A stretch of DNA of 64,000 bases from Brevibacterium aurantiacum. GTDB taxonomy: Bacteria; Actinomycetota; Actinomycetes; Actinomycetales; Brevibacteriaceae. The position numbers and the translations under genes are program-made. This document shows, piece after piece, positions 43,441 to 52,960 of this stretch. Numbering within the stretch: position 1 is the first letter of the stretch; each line of letters begins with the position of its first letter. The stretch lies in NCBI RefSeq assembly GCF_007558825.1, contig NZ_VLTK01000006.1:1-64000 (forward strand). Reading direction: 5' to 3'. The notes beneath the pieces are model-generated. The model saw only the letters and a program-made list of their open reading frames with translations, had not been told where the DNA came from and searched no databases.

Positions 43441-45135
43441 ATGACCACAGTCTTCACTAACGCAGCAGTCTTCACCGGCGGAGAACACTCCTCGATCCAG
43501 CAGGCGATGGCTGTCGAATCGGGCAGAGTACTCGCTGTCGGTGACCGGGCAGCCGTACGCAGCATCGCCGGCGAGACAGCGCAGGAGATCGACCTCGAGG
43601 GATGCCTCGTCGCACCAGGCTTCGTCGAAGCGCACACGCACATGCTGATGCTCGGTCAGACACTCGACAAGGTTCAGCTGCGTGAGTGCGCAGACCTTGG
43701 CGAGATACACGAACGGCTCGCCCACAGACGTCTGGAACAGCCCGATGCGCGCTGCATCCTCGGTTCCGGATGGATGTTCGACGCCATTCCCGGCGGCCAG
43801 CCCACAGCAGCCATGATCGACGAGGTGATCTCTGACATTCCAGTGCTGCTCGACTCCAATGATGTTCACTCGTCCTGGGTGAACACCGCTGCGTTGGAGG
43901 CGATGGGCATCGGTCCCCAGACACCGAATCCGCCCGGTGGAGAGATCGTCCGCGACTCGGATGGAATGCCCACCGGTCTTCTGCTGGAGAACGCAGCGAT
44001 CGAACATGCGTGGACCTATCTCGAAGCTGTGACAACCGATGACGATCGGGATCGGTTTCTCGACAGCGCCTTCAGCGCTTACCTTGAGTACGGAGTCACC
44101 GCAGCCAGCGACATGGCGTTGGGCGAAGCGGAGACCGCCACATTCCGCCGCCGGATCGATCGAGACGGACGTCTGCCCTTTCCTGTCACAGGCTATTGGC
44201 TTCTCAGACCCTCAGGAGATCCGGAACGAGACCTCGAATCCGTCAGGCGGGCCGCGGAGATACGAGACCAGATAGCCGCAGCGTCCGGGTCCGAATGGTT
44301 CCGAATCGTCGGAGTCAAATTTATTCTGGACGGGGTGATAGATGCCTGCACTGCTGCAATGCGGGAGCCCTTTGCCGATGGAAGCCACGCCGAGCCGATC
44401 TGGTCCTTCGAATCGGCCGCCCCGGTCGCCGTTGCAGCGGATTCATACGGTTTCGATCTCGCCATGCATGCGATCGGTGATCACGCCAGCGAAATAGCGC
44501 TCAACCTCGTCGCGGAATGCGTTCGTGCGAATGGACCGAGGATCAGGGCTCCCCGCATCGAACACCTTGAATCGGTGACCGACGAGACCATCGCGCGCAT
44601 GGCGGCCTCCGGCGTCTTCGCTTCGCTGCAGCCGGTGCACTGTGACCCGGCGATCATGCCGAACTGGAAGGCAATGCTTGGCGACGAACGCGCGGAAAGC
44701 GGATTCCCGTGGCACAAATTCCGGGCGGCCGGTGTGAGAATCGCTCTCGGCACCGATGCACCGACGGCCCCTCATCAGGCGGCTCACAACCTCTTCATCG
44801 CACTGACTGCGCGTTCAGCACTCAGCCCGGGCCCTGAGACTTATCATCCCGAACGGGCATTCACTGCTGCACAGGCCATGAGTTCATTGACGCTCGGTCC
44901 CGCCCGAGCAGGCGGCTTCGACGACGGGATCGGAGAGCTTGTCCCCGGTGGACGCGCGAATCTGGTCATTCTTGATGTCGACCCCTTCTCCAATGACAGC
45001 GGCCGTCTGCTCCACGCACGGGTCCGATCCACAATTGTCGACGGCGAGTTGGCGTGGTCGGATGCGGACTCGTCTGGGCACCGCTCTTCGGAACTCAGTC
45101 AGGGTCTTCCGGCGCACTGTCGGGCTTCGGTCTGA
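43441..45135 (+). CDS. Amidohydrolase of the YtcJ/AepA type
   Basis: Protein of 564 residues from ATG 43441 (AGAAGGA upstream). It has the amidohydrolase metal motif FVEAHTHM, DSNDVHSSWVNTAALEAMG, a central RIVGVKFILDGVIDACTAAM (Lys ligand), AMHAIGDHASEIAL (His) and the late GTDAPTAPH (Asp). This layout is that of the Amidohydro_3 group, which hydrolyses N-acyl or carbamate-like compounds and is usually annotated as exoenzyme regulator or YtcJ-like. It follows the MFS gene in one unit under the TetR regulator. No specific substrate can be named. Confidence 0.85.
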   Translation: MTTVFTNAAVFTGGEHSSIQQAMAVESGRVLAVGDRAAVRSIAGETAQEIDLEGCLVAPGFVEAHTHMLMLGQTLDKVQLRECADLGEIHERLAHRRLEQPDARCILGSGWMFDAIPGGQPTAAMIDEVISDIPVLLDSNDVHSSWVNTAALEAMGIGPQTPNPPGGEIVRDSDGMPTGLLLENAAIEHAWTYLEAVTTDDDRDRFLDSAFSAYLEYGVTAASDMALGEAETATFRRRIDRDGRLPFPVTGYWLLRPSGDPERDLESVRRAAEIRDQIAAASGSEWFRIVGVKFILDGVIDACTAAMREPFADGSHAEPIWSFESAAPVAVAADSYGFDLAMHAIGDHASEIALNLVAECVRANGPRIRAPRIEHLESVTDETIARMAASGVFASLQPVHCDPAIMPNWKAMLGDERAESGFPWHKFRAAGVRIALGTDAPTAPHQAAHNLFIALTARSALSPGPETYHPERAFTAAQAMSSLTLGPARAGGFDDGIGELVPGGRANLVILDVDPFSNDSGRLLHARVRSTIVDGELAWSDADSSGHRSSELSQGLPAHCRASV

Positions 45136-45765
45136 ACCGTTGGTGAGCGGCGGTGAGAAGATCGATCAGCTCCCACCGGCCGACTTCCAGAGGCTGGTTG
45201 AGGACGATCTTCTCACCGAGGACTTCGCGCCTGAAGGGCGCGCGATGTTTCGCCCGTCTGCCCGATCCCGAGGCGAACGCGACGTTGACGGAAGGGAATG
45301 ACGGAGACTCCGGACTATTGCCGAAGCTCGCTGTCGTCACGCTGTCGACCACCGACCACGTCGCGTGGTGCACGGTCTCCTCTCCCCCGCTCCGCTGCGG
45401 ACGAGTTCGAGGCTCTCCGCCGTGAGCTCAAGACGATAATCCTGTTGTCGACGTCGGACGATGAGCGCCGGGAAGACCAAGCCGAAGAGGACCACGACCA
45501 CGAAGCCACACAGGGCAACGAATCCATCCGCTCCCAATACCAGGACCATCAATCCCAGCAGCCCCAGAACCACACTGCCGATGAGACGCCCGATGTGTGC
45601 ACCGGCAGATGCCTGACCGATGACGAGCCGACCGTTGTCCTCGATGAAATCCAGGCGCGCCTGAACCCTCTCTGCTTTCGACGACCCTGCAGGGAAACTC
45701 AGTGAGGACTCCGCCGTGGACTGCGCCTGCCGCGGGGGCTCATCACTGCCCGTCATGTCGTCCAT
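45095..45765 (-). pseudogene. Two-helix membrane protein with YcxB-like tail, broken by a frameshift
   Basis: The first frame (45765 to 45337, 142 codons) encodes a polar N-terminus, two membrane helices (IGRLIGSVVLGLLGLMVLVL and ALCGFVVVVLFGLVFPALIV) and RLELTAESLELVRSGAGE, then a non-protein-like Arg-rich end. If one G is added to the five-base G run (45384-45388), reading continues into the overlapping frame ending at 45095: GEETVHHATWSVVDSV and REVLGEKIVLNQPL, typical of a PH-like YcxB domain. The joined protein would have about 223 residues. Either a real frameshift or a homopolymer sequencing error. The end overlaps the amidohydrolase gene by 41 bases. Confidence 0.68.
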
Positions 45766-45838
45766 AAGCGCCTCATGGGTCCAGACTACGACAGATGTGC
45801 AGGAGATCAGGCCGACAGATCGAGTCTCTCTTGCAGGC

Positions 45839-46075
45839 TCAGATCCAAGAGGGCGTGAGGTCCTCGTTGACGAAGCGCCTGAAGCCGCTCACAAAGAGCC
45901 AGTAGACGAAACCCATGATGGGCGCCACGAGCAGCGTCTGCCACCACGAGAACATGCCGTTGCCCCAGCCGAAGAGATTCATACCGAAAGTCACAAGGGG
46001 GAACAGCACAGCAACGATAGCCGCCTCTCTCAGGCTGCGTCGGTCCTTGAGCAGCTCCCTCACTGCGTCCTTCAT
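45839..46075 (-). CDS. Small two-helix membrane protein
   Basis: Protein of 78 residues: a charged N-terminus (KDAVRELLKDRRSLREA), two hydrophobic helices (AIVAVLFPLVTFGMNLFGW and WQTLLVAPIMGFVYWLFVSGF), and a short C-terminal tail. It lies 72 bases downstream of the formate dehydrogenase membrane subunit on the same strand and may belong to that operon. I do not recognise the family; it resembles small DUF2798-like membrane proteins only in outline. Confidence 0.6.
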   Translation of the reverse strand: MKDAVRELLKDRRSLREAAIVAVLFPLVTFGMNLFGWGNGMFSWWQTLLVAPIMGFVYWLFVSGFRRFVNEDLTPSWI

Positions 46076-46147
46076 GGTCTTCTCACCCTACTTCCCGGGC
46101 GGTCTGCTGCTCAAAGGCTTGTCACAACCTGCCTTGACCGTCGAGAC

Positions 46148-47368
46148 CTAGACCCCGGTCGTGATCGAGTCGCCTGTGATGCCGCGGGCGCGACGCTCCT
46201 CGAGGCGAGCGCGCTGCGGTTCGACCACGTGGCGCGGATCCTTCGTGGACTCGATGCCGGCTTCGAGGACCCCGAATCGCGTGTACGCCGAGGCGGCTGC
46301 AAGTGCCGCACCGCTGACCACTGAGACGGCACGTAGTGCGGCTCGAGTCTTCCAACCCGCACCCTTCCCGAGCTTCTTCGCGAACACCCTGGCCCCCACC
46401 TCGGCAGCGGCTGTTCCGATCGCACCGGCGATGAGCAGCTTCTCCGCCCGGTGGAGCTTGTGGCCGGGTTCGCCCTCTTCGAGAGGATCCACCTCGGCGG
46501 GGTGCATGCCCTGCTTCATCCGATCCATCGTGATCGCCTCGCCGGCGGCACCGACCAGCGCGAGCAGGCGCGCCGGTCCGGTCTCCCGCACGGGAGCCAG
46601 AGCCATCGCAGTTCCTCCGGCGGCCACGGCGGCCGAGGACACGAAGACATAGGACAGACCGTTGCGACCAGCAGCGTTCCAGGTGGGGACCGCGGTGTCG
46701 CCGAGGAGCGCTCCGGTGTACGCGGCCAGAGGAGTGGCGAAGAGTGCCGACTCGAGCGCGGCAGGAGTCTCGAAAGCATGCAGCACACGACGCAGCGGTC
46801 CCAGCGGAAGCCGCAGACCGGTCAGCCGGTCGACCTCGATCGCGGCAAGTATTCCCGATCCGACGCCGAACCCCGAGAGGATCCAGGTGCCCAGGCTCAT
46901 GGGCGAGCTGACTTTGAACACGCGCATCATGTTGAGGAAGCGTTCGGGCCGGCCGAGATCGGCCACGAGTGCCGCTCCCCCGACGCCGGTTGCGGTGATC
47001 GCCGTGAGCCTGGTGGCGATGCGCAGACCCGGGCGGTCGCTGAACTGGGCGCCGAGGCCCAAGAGGCTCGAGCCGCCGGCCAGACCGCCGAGGAACAGGT
47101 AGAGCGCGATCTCATCGCCCCATGGTGGAGCCTTGACGATGGCACGTCCGTAGTACGAGGAGAATTCGACATCCTCGACCATCGGCATCTCACGGTTGCC
47201 GTCGGCCCCACGGTTCTTCCAACCCTGACCGCCGCCACGGCCACCACCAGAACCATCAGGTCCACCGGAGCCACCGCGGCCACCAGCGGGGCGACCGCCC
47301 CGGCGACGCTTCTTCCGTCCGCGATCGAGCTCAGGTGGGCGGTAGGAATCGTATTCGGATGTGCTCAA
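46148..47368 (-). CDS. Formate dehydrogenase membrane subunit, NrfD/PsrC family
   Basis: Protein of 406 residues. The first 65 residues are Gly/Arg-rich and look disordered (RKKRRRGGRPAGGRGG), which is unusual for the family. The membrane part follows: PPWGDEIALYLFLGGLAGGSSLLG is the NrfD signature, then LVADLGRPERFLNMMRVFKVSSPMSLGTWIL and further helices. NrfD-type subunits pass electrons from the iron-sulfur subunit to quinone. Its ATG overlaps the end of the iron-sulfur subunit gene by four bases. It would anchor the complex and link formate oxidation to the respiratory chain. Confidence 0.85.
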   Translation of the reverse strand: MSTSEYDSYRPPELDRGRKKRRRGGRPAGGRGGSGGPDGSGGGRGGGQGWKNRGADGNREMPMVEDVEFSSYYGRAIVKAPPWGDEIALYLFLGGLAGGSSLLGLGAQFSDRPGLRIATRLTAITATGVGGAALVADLGRPERFLNMMRVFKVSSPMSLGTWILSGFGVGSGILAAIEVDRLTGLRLPLGPLRRVLHAFETPAALESALFATPLAAYTGALLGDTAVPTWNAAGRNGLSYVFVSSAAVAAGGTAMALAPVRETGPARLLALVGAAGEAITMDRMKQGMHPAEVDPLEEGEPGHKLHRAEKLLIAGAIGTAAAEVGARVFAKKLGKGAGWKTRAALRAVSVVSGAALAAASAYTRFGVLEAGIESTKDPRHVVEPQRARLEERRARGITGDSITTGV

Positions 47369-48513
47369 CGCCGGCTCCCGAGGAACGCGAGTCCGGCGGC
47401 AGCGACCATGCCGAGTGCGGCCATGCCTGCCTTGGCATACATCTGGGGCAGGTCCTTCGTCGGCACCCGCGGATCCGGGGGCAGACCGTAGACCTCCGGC
47501 TCGTCGAGGATGAGGAAGACAGATCCGGTTCCGCCGACGCCGTCGTTCGGGTTGGCGCCGTAGAGACGGGCCTCGGTCATGCCCTTCGCGTGAAGGTCAG
47601 CGACGCGGGTGTGGGCCTTGTCGACCATGTCGTCGTGGTCGCCGAACTTGATCGACTCCGTCGGGCAGGTCTGCGCACAGGCTGGAGTGTCACCCTCGAC
47701 GAGGCGGTCGTAGCAGAGCGTGCACTTGTTGGCCGTGTTCTTGTTCGGCACGTCCATATCCGCGGCCTTGCGGTCGTCGCGGTCGGTGGGCGTGTTGATC
47801 GTGCCGTCATCACGGCGTTCGATGACGCCGAAGGGGCAGCCGGCCACGCAGGTGCCGCAGCCGTTGCAGACATCGTTCTGCACGACGACGGTGTCGAATT
47901 CCGTGCGAAAGAGTGCTCCGGTGGGGCACACGTCGAGACAGCCGGCGTGGGTGCAGTGCTTGCACACGTCCGAGGACATCAGCCAGCGGAAGTCCGCGGT
48001 GTCCGGCGGCGTCGTGTCGAGTTTTGCGATGTCCTCCGGGTCGCTCGGGCTCAGGGCTCCGGGTGCCAACAGGTCGATGCCCATCGGCGGTGTCGACGGC
48101 AGACCGCCACCCGACGCACCGGCGCCATTCGACCCGGACTCTGCGGCACCGAGGGCTCCGTCCAAAGGCTTGGCACCCGCAGACTCGTTCGTACGAGGAC
48201 GGATCGTCGGCATACCGAGGTTGACGAGTTTCCGTCCGGATTCACGGGCGGCTTCGATCCGCTCGGAATCCTGTTCGATGAAGGCGACGTGTCGCCACGT
48301 GTTGGCGCCGAGGCTGCCCGTGTTGTCGTACGAGGAGCCGAGGAGTTCGAAGGTCCCGTCCTGCGGGTTGTTGTTCCACTCCTTGCAGGCGACCTCGCAG
48401 GCCTTGCAGCCTATGCAGATCGACGTATCGGTGAAGAACCCTTTGCGCTCGTGCGCGGAACCGTGCCAGTGCCCGTCAGCAACAGCCTCGTCCTCGACAG
48501 TCGTTGTCGACAT
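47365..48513 (-). CDS. Formate dehydrogenase iron-sulfur subunit
   Basis: Protein of 382 residues with four ferredoxin-type cysteine clusters: CIGCKACEVACKEW near residue 35, CKHCTHAGCLDVCPTGAL near 190, CNGCGTCVAGCPFG and CTLCYDRLVEGDTPACAQTCP. The arrangement is that of FdhB/HybA-type subunits, which carry four [4Fe-4S] clusters. An inserted linker (about 85-180, Gly/Ser/Ala-rich) is longer than in E. coli FdnH. A C-terminal hydrophobic stretch (AKAGMAALGMVAAAGLAFLG) may be a membrane anchor. It starts at 48513 with a TGATG overlap with fdhA. Confidence 0.9.
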   Translation of the reverse strand: MSTTTVEDEAVADGHWHGSAHERKGFFTDTSICIGCKACEVACKEWNNNPQDGTFELLGSSYDNTGSLGANTWRHVAFIEQDSERIEAARESGRKLVNLGMPTIRPRTNESAGAKPLDGALGAAESGSNGAGASGGGLPSTPPMGIDLLAPGALSPSDPEDIAKLDTTPPDTADFRWLMSSDVCKHCTHAGCLDVCPTGALFRTEFDTVVVQNDVCNGCGTCVAGCPFGVIERRDDGTINTPTDRDDRKAADMDVPNKNTANKCTLCYDRLVEGDTPACAQTCPTESIKFGDHDDMVDKAHTRVADLHAKGMTEARLYGANPNDGVGGTGSVFLILDEPEVYGLPPDPRVPTKDLPQMYAKAGMAALGMVAAAGLAFLGSRR

Positions 48514-51500
48514 CAGTCCTCCTCCTCATATCCTCTATTGTCCACGGTAGTCGTGTCGGCATCCTCGTCGTCTCGGCCGCTGAAGTCACGTGCACCCTCG
48601 CCGAGGTTGCCCTTCTGAGCGCTGTCAGCATCCTTGCCGATGTAGCCACGGTCCGGATCCCCGTCGGTCGGGTCCCCGTCGTCCGCGCGGTTCGCGCCCA
48701 CGGTCTCGGTCCTGTTCTCGTCGATGGAATCGACAGGTCGAAGATCGACACGACCCGAGCGATCGTCGGCACTGTCGACGACTCTGGAAGCGTCATCGGG
48801 CGCCGAACCACCGGTCGCCTCGGCGTCGTCCGATTCGCCGCTGTCGGTCGCTTCGTCTCCGAAGGTGCGTCCGGGGGTGACACCGACGGCGGAGTCGCCA
48901 CCGCGATGCGGATGTCCACCCTTGCTGGCTTCAGAATCAGCAGCGTGGGACTCGGCGACCACCTCTTCGGAGACGGTGACCAGCTGGTTGCCCGATTCGG
49001 GGCTCAGTCCGGCCTCGCGCTGGTACTTCTCGACGAAGTCGACGAGTTCGGGACCGCGCGGACGCCTGCCCGGCATGATCGTTCCGGCCACGTACTTGCT
49101 GTTCTGGATGAACACGTTGGGATCCATCGTGACACCCAGCAGATCGTTCGCGGAGTCGCCTTCGACGGTGGCGTCCCCGCCCACACCCCAGTGATAGGGC
49201 AGGCCGATCTGGTGGATGGTCTTCCCGCCGATCGTCAGCGGCGTCATCCTCTTAGTCACGAGAACGCGGGCCTCGATGGCAGCCCGTGGGGAGACCAGAG
49301 TCGCCCACCCGTAGGGCTCAAGACCCACCTCGGTGGCAAGCTCCGGTGAGATCTCACAGAACATCTCGGGCTGCAGCTCCGACAGGTACGGCAGCCACCG
49401 GGACATGCCACCGGCAGTGTGGTGCTCGGTCAGGCGGTAGGTCGTGAACACGTAGGGGTAGACCTCGGAACCGGGATTGCCGGCTCCTGGCGCGGACAGG
49501 TTGTCCTCACGGCGCATCACCAGGCGCGTCGGTGAGCTCTGCTGATCGTAGAGCGGGTTGCCAACCGTCGATTCCTGCGGTTCGTAGTGTGTGGGCATCG
49601 GTCCGTCGACCATGCCGCTGGGTGCGAACAGCCACCCCTTGCCGTCGGCCTGCATGATGAACGGATCGTCACCATCGAGGTTGGCAGGACCACCGTGGGC
49701 CTGATCCGATCGGGCCGAGGGTGCTCGGTCGATCGGGAAGTCGGGCACATCCTTGCCCGTCCACTTGCCGGATTCCTCGTCCCACCAGACGAACTTCTTG
49801 CGCTCCGACCACGGTGAGCCATCCGGTGCTGCCGAGGCGCGGTTGTAGAGGATGCGGCGGTTCGCCGGCCATGCCCAAGCCCATTCGGCGGCGGTCTCGT
49901 CCTGCTCTGCGCGGGGTTTGCGCCGGGCGGCCATGTTCTGCCCGCCTGCGTAGATGCCCGCATAGATCCAACAGCCGCCGGCGGTGGTGCCGTCGTCGGT
50001 CATCTGGTTAAAGTTGTCGAGCGGCTGCCCGTCCTTCTCTCCGCCGACGTAGTAGCCGTTGATCTCGGCCAGCACCGATTCGGGGTCGACCTCGCCCTCC
50101 TCGTCAACCGGGTAGTCCCAGGTCATGTCAAGGAGCGGTCGGTCACGAGGATCCTTCGAGTCCTTCAGCTTCTCGCGCACGCGCTTTCCGAGTTCGAAGA
50201 AGAAGTCGAGTTCGCTCTGTGCGTCTCCGGGCGGGTTGACGGCCTTGTGCCGCCACTGCACGAGGCGCTGCGTCTGCGTGAAGGTGCCGGCCTTCTCTGT
50301 GTGGTTGGCGGCGGGCATGAAGAACATCTCGGTCTCGATGTCCTCGGTTGTGAGCTCACCGCTGGCGATCTCCGGACCGTCCTTCCACCAGGTGGCGGAC
50401 TCGATGAGCCGGAAGTCTCGGACGACCATCCACTTCAGGTGGCTCATCGCCATGCGCTGCATCCGACCGTTAGCTGATCCCACGGCCGGGTTCTGGCCCA
50501 GTAGGAAGTAGCCGTCGACACCGTCGTTGAGCATGCGGACCTGGGTCTGATAGGTGCCGTGGGCGCCGTTGATCTTCGGCAGATAGTCGTAGGCGAAGTT
50601 GTTCTCCTTCGTCGCCGCATCGCCCCACCAAGCCTTGAGCAGGTTGGTGGCGTAGCTGCGCCCGTTGGCCCAATAGCCCTTGTGGGTCTCCGGGGTGCCG
50701 ACGGCGGCGACGTAGTCGTCGAAGGTCTCGTGAACTCCGGCGCTGGGCATCGGCAGGTAGCCGGGGAGCAGATTGAACAGGGTCGGGATGTCGGTCGAGC
50801 CCTGGATCGTGGCGTGCCCGCGCAGTGCCATGATGCCGCCGCCGGGTCGGCCCATGTTGCCCAGCAGGAGTTGGAGGATCGAGGCGGTGCGGATGAACTG
50901 GGCGCCCAGGGAGTGCTGGGTCCAACCCACTGCGTAGGCGAAGCAGGTCGTGCGTTCGCGCCCGGAGTTCTGGGTCACGGACTCGACCAGGTATTCGAAG
51001 TCGGCGGGTTTGATCCCGCAGTTCTCGGCCACCATCTCGGGTGTGTACCGGGAGTAGTGACGCTTGAGAATCTGGAACACCGACCTGGGGTCGCTCAGGC
51101 TCTCATCCTTGACCGCACGACCTGCTTCGTCGGTCTGGTAGGACCAGGTCGAGTTGTCGTAGGAGTTCGTGTCCGGGTCGAATCCGGAGAACAGACCGTC
51201 CAGGTCCTCCGTGTCCTGATAGTTCTCGCTGATGAGGTTCGCGGCGTTCGTGTACGCACGCACGTACTCGTCGAAGTGCAGACCCTCGGTCAGGACACGG
51301 TTGATGAGCGCACCGAGCAGGACGATGTCGGAGCCGGCCCGGATCGGGACGTGCTTATCGGCAATCGCGGTGGTGCGCGTGAAACGAGGATCGACGTGGA
51401 TGACGCGTGCACCGCGGGCCTTGGCCTCGGTCACCCATTGGAAGCCCACTGGATGGCACTCGGCCATGTTGGATCCCTGGATGATGATGCAGTCGGCATT

Positions 51501-52142
51501 CGCCATATCCTGGACGGGTTGTGTGGCGCCGCCTCGCCCAAACGAGGTTCCCAAACTGGGAACCGTGGCGGAGTGTCAAATACGCGCCTGGTTCTCGATC
51601 TGTATCGCGCCCGCCGCCGTGTAGAGCTTCTTCGCGAGGTAGTTCTCCTCGTTGTCGATGGTCGCCCCGCCGAGGCTGGCGATCCCCATCGTGCGACGCA
51701 GAGGGTGGCCCTTGTCGTCGAAGTCCTCCCAGTGATTGCGGCGGGCTTCGATGAAGCGGTCGGCGACCATGTCGATGGCGGTGCCCAGATCGAGCTTCTG
51801 CCAGTCCTTGGCTCGTGGTGCTCGGTAGAGGACGTCGGTGATGCGTCCGTTGGCGTTGACCAGCTGTTCGCTGGCCGCGCCCTTGGGGCAGAGGCGTCCG
51901 CGGGAGATCGGTGAGTCCGGGTCGCCTTCGATCTGGATGACCTTGTCATCCTTGACGAAGACCTTCTGACCACAGCCGACGGCGCAGTACGGGCAGACCG
52001 ACTGCACTACCTTGTCCGCGGTGGCATTGCGTGAGGTGGTGTCGCGAGTCTTCTGGGACACCACTGATTCGCCGCGCCCCGACGCATCGGAGGATCGCAG
52101 CTGCCGGATCACCGGCCACTCGAGAGGACTGAACCGAGCCAT
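48513..52142 (-). CDS. fdhA: Formate dehydrogenase alpha subunit, selenocysteine-containing
   Basis: Single gene of 1209 residues when UGA 51576-51578 is read as selenocysteine (residue 189). Before it: CPYCAVGCGQ (Cys50/53/57) with RLCPKG (Cys85) binds a [4Fe-4S] cluster, then GAIQIENQARI. After it: HSATVPSLGTSFGRGGAT, the sequence expected around the active-site Sec of molybdenum/tungsten-bis-PGD formate dehydrogenases; molybdopterin and PGD-binding domains follow. A SECIS-like hairpin lies 11 bases after the UGA. The last 160 residues are a long acidic, disordered tail, absent from classical enzymes. There is no clear Tat signal. It oxidises formate to CO2 and passes electrons to the iron-sulfur and NrfD subunits. 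Confidence 0.93.
51546..51564 (-). promoter_or_regulatory. SECIS-like hairpin after the fdhA UGA
   Basis: On the transcript GGTTCCCA pairs perfectly with TGGGAACC around a GTT loop (or 7 bp with an AGTTT loop). It begins 11 bases after the UGA and the loop about 19 bases after it, within the range of bacterial SECIS elements recognised by SelB. It is inside the coding region and encodes TVPSLGT. Confidence 0.82.
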
Positions 52143-52148
52143 GGCTCA

Positions 52149-52154
52149 ACCCTA
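52149..52154 (-). promoter_or_regulatory. -10 box of the formate dehydrogenase operon
   Basis: TAGGGT on the minus strand ends 6 bases before the fdhA ATG (52142), again a leaderless arrangement. No -35 element is obvious. Confidence 0.45.
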
Positions 52155-52249
52155 GCCCTTCCGAGCGGCCGATGGTGACCAAATCGCCCAAGATCATCTG
52201 CAGTGTTTCACGAGGTGAGATGCGGTGATCTCATTCGCCGAGGAGGTCC

Positions 52250-52960
52250 TCAGTCGGTGATCCTGTGTGCCAGGAGCACACTGTCGTCGAGTTCGGCAGG
52301 CTGTCCATCGGGCGTTTCGACCGCCCTGGTGCGCAGTTCGGCGAGTTCGATCTCCCAACGGACGGGGCTGCCGCCGATGAGCAGGGCGAAATCGCCGTTC
52401 GGGGTCACTGGTTCATGATGATGACCGAGGCCGTGGCCAAGTTCCTCGTCAAGGTTCTCCGCCCACGGCGGCATCTCGGCGTGGGAGATGAGCAGCAGCC
52501 GGCCATCGGGTGCGACGTGCTCGGCGACCTTTCCGACGAGCTCCTCACGGGTGTCGGGCAACCGGGTGTGGAGGAAGCAGCCGATGACAAGGCCATAGCC
52601 GCCTCGGCGAGGGTGCTCTTCGTCGGAATTCGCACCCGAGGTATCCCAGGTGGAGACGTCAGCGACTTCGAAGGATGCGGCGGCACCCTTCGCTGCGGCT
52701 GCTTCCGCGGCCCGGTCGACGGCTGTCTGCGACAGGTCGATTCCGGTGGCATCCCAGCCGTGTTCGGCCAGCCAGATGGCGTCGGCGCCCTCACCGCAGC
52801 CGACGTCGAGGACGCGGCCGGGGGTGAGGCTGTCGACTGCGGCGACGAGCGACTCGTTGGGATTGCCCGACCAGATCGGCTCGCTGCCGGCATATCGCTC
52901 TTCCCAGGCCGCGACGGAGCCTGGGACTCCTGCATTCACGGCCTGTTGGGGTTCGGTCAC
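52250..52960 (-). CDS. Class I SAM-dependent methyltransferase
   Basis: Protein of 236 residues with GTG start, overlapping the thioredoxin stop (GTGA). It has the SAM motif VLDVGCGEGADAIWLAEHGWDATGIDLS and later LVIGCFLHTRLPDTREELVGKV and GRLLLISHAEMPPWAE. The layout resembles TehB/thiopurine methyltransferase-like proteins, which detoxify oxyanions or thiols. Cotranscription with thioredoxin suggests a role in thiol or metalloid stress, but this is inference only. Confidence 0.82.
   Translation of the reverse strand: MTEPQQAVNAGVPGSVAAWEERYAGSEPIWSGNPNESLVAAVDSLTPGRVLDVGCGEGADAIWLAEHGWDATGIDLSQTAVDRAAEAAAAKGAAASFEVADVSTWDTSGANSDEEHPRRGGYGLVIGCFLHTRLPDTREELVGKVAEHVAPDGRLLLISHAEMPPWAENLDEELGHGLGHHHEPVTPNGDFALLIGGSPVRWEIELAELRTRAVETPDGQPAELDDSVLLAHRITD

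Noticed and set aside
48513-51554. Separate formate dehydrogenase gene starting at 51554 and a second short gene at 51576-52142
   Set aside because: The break between them is an in-frame UGA at the selenocysteine position with a hairpin behind it; the reading frame and homology continue without gap.
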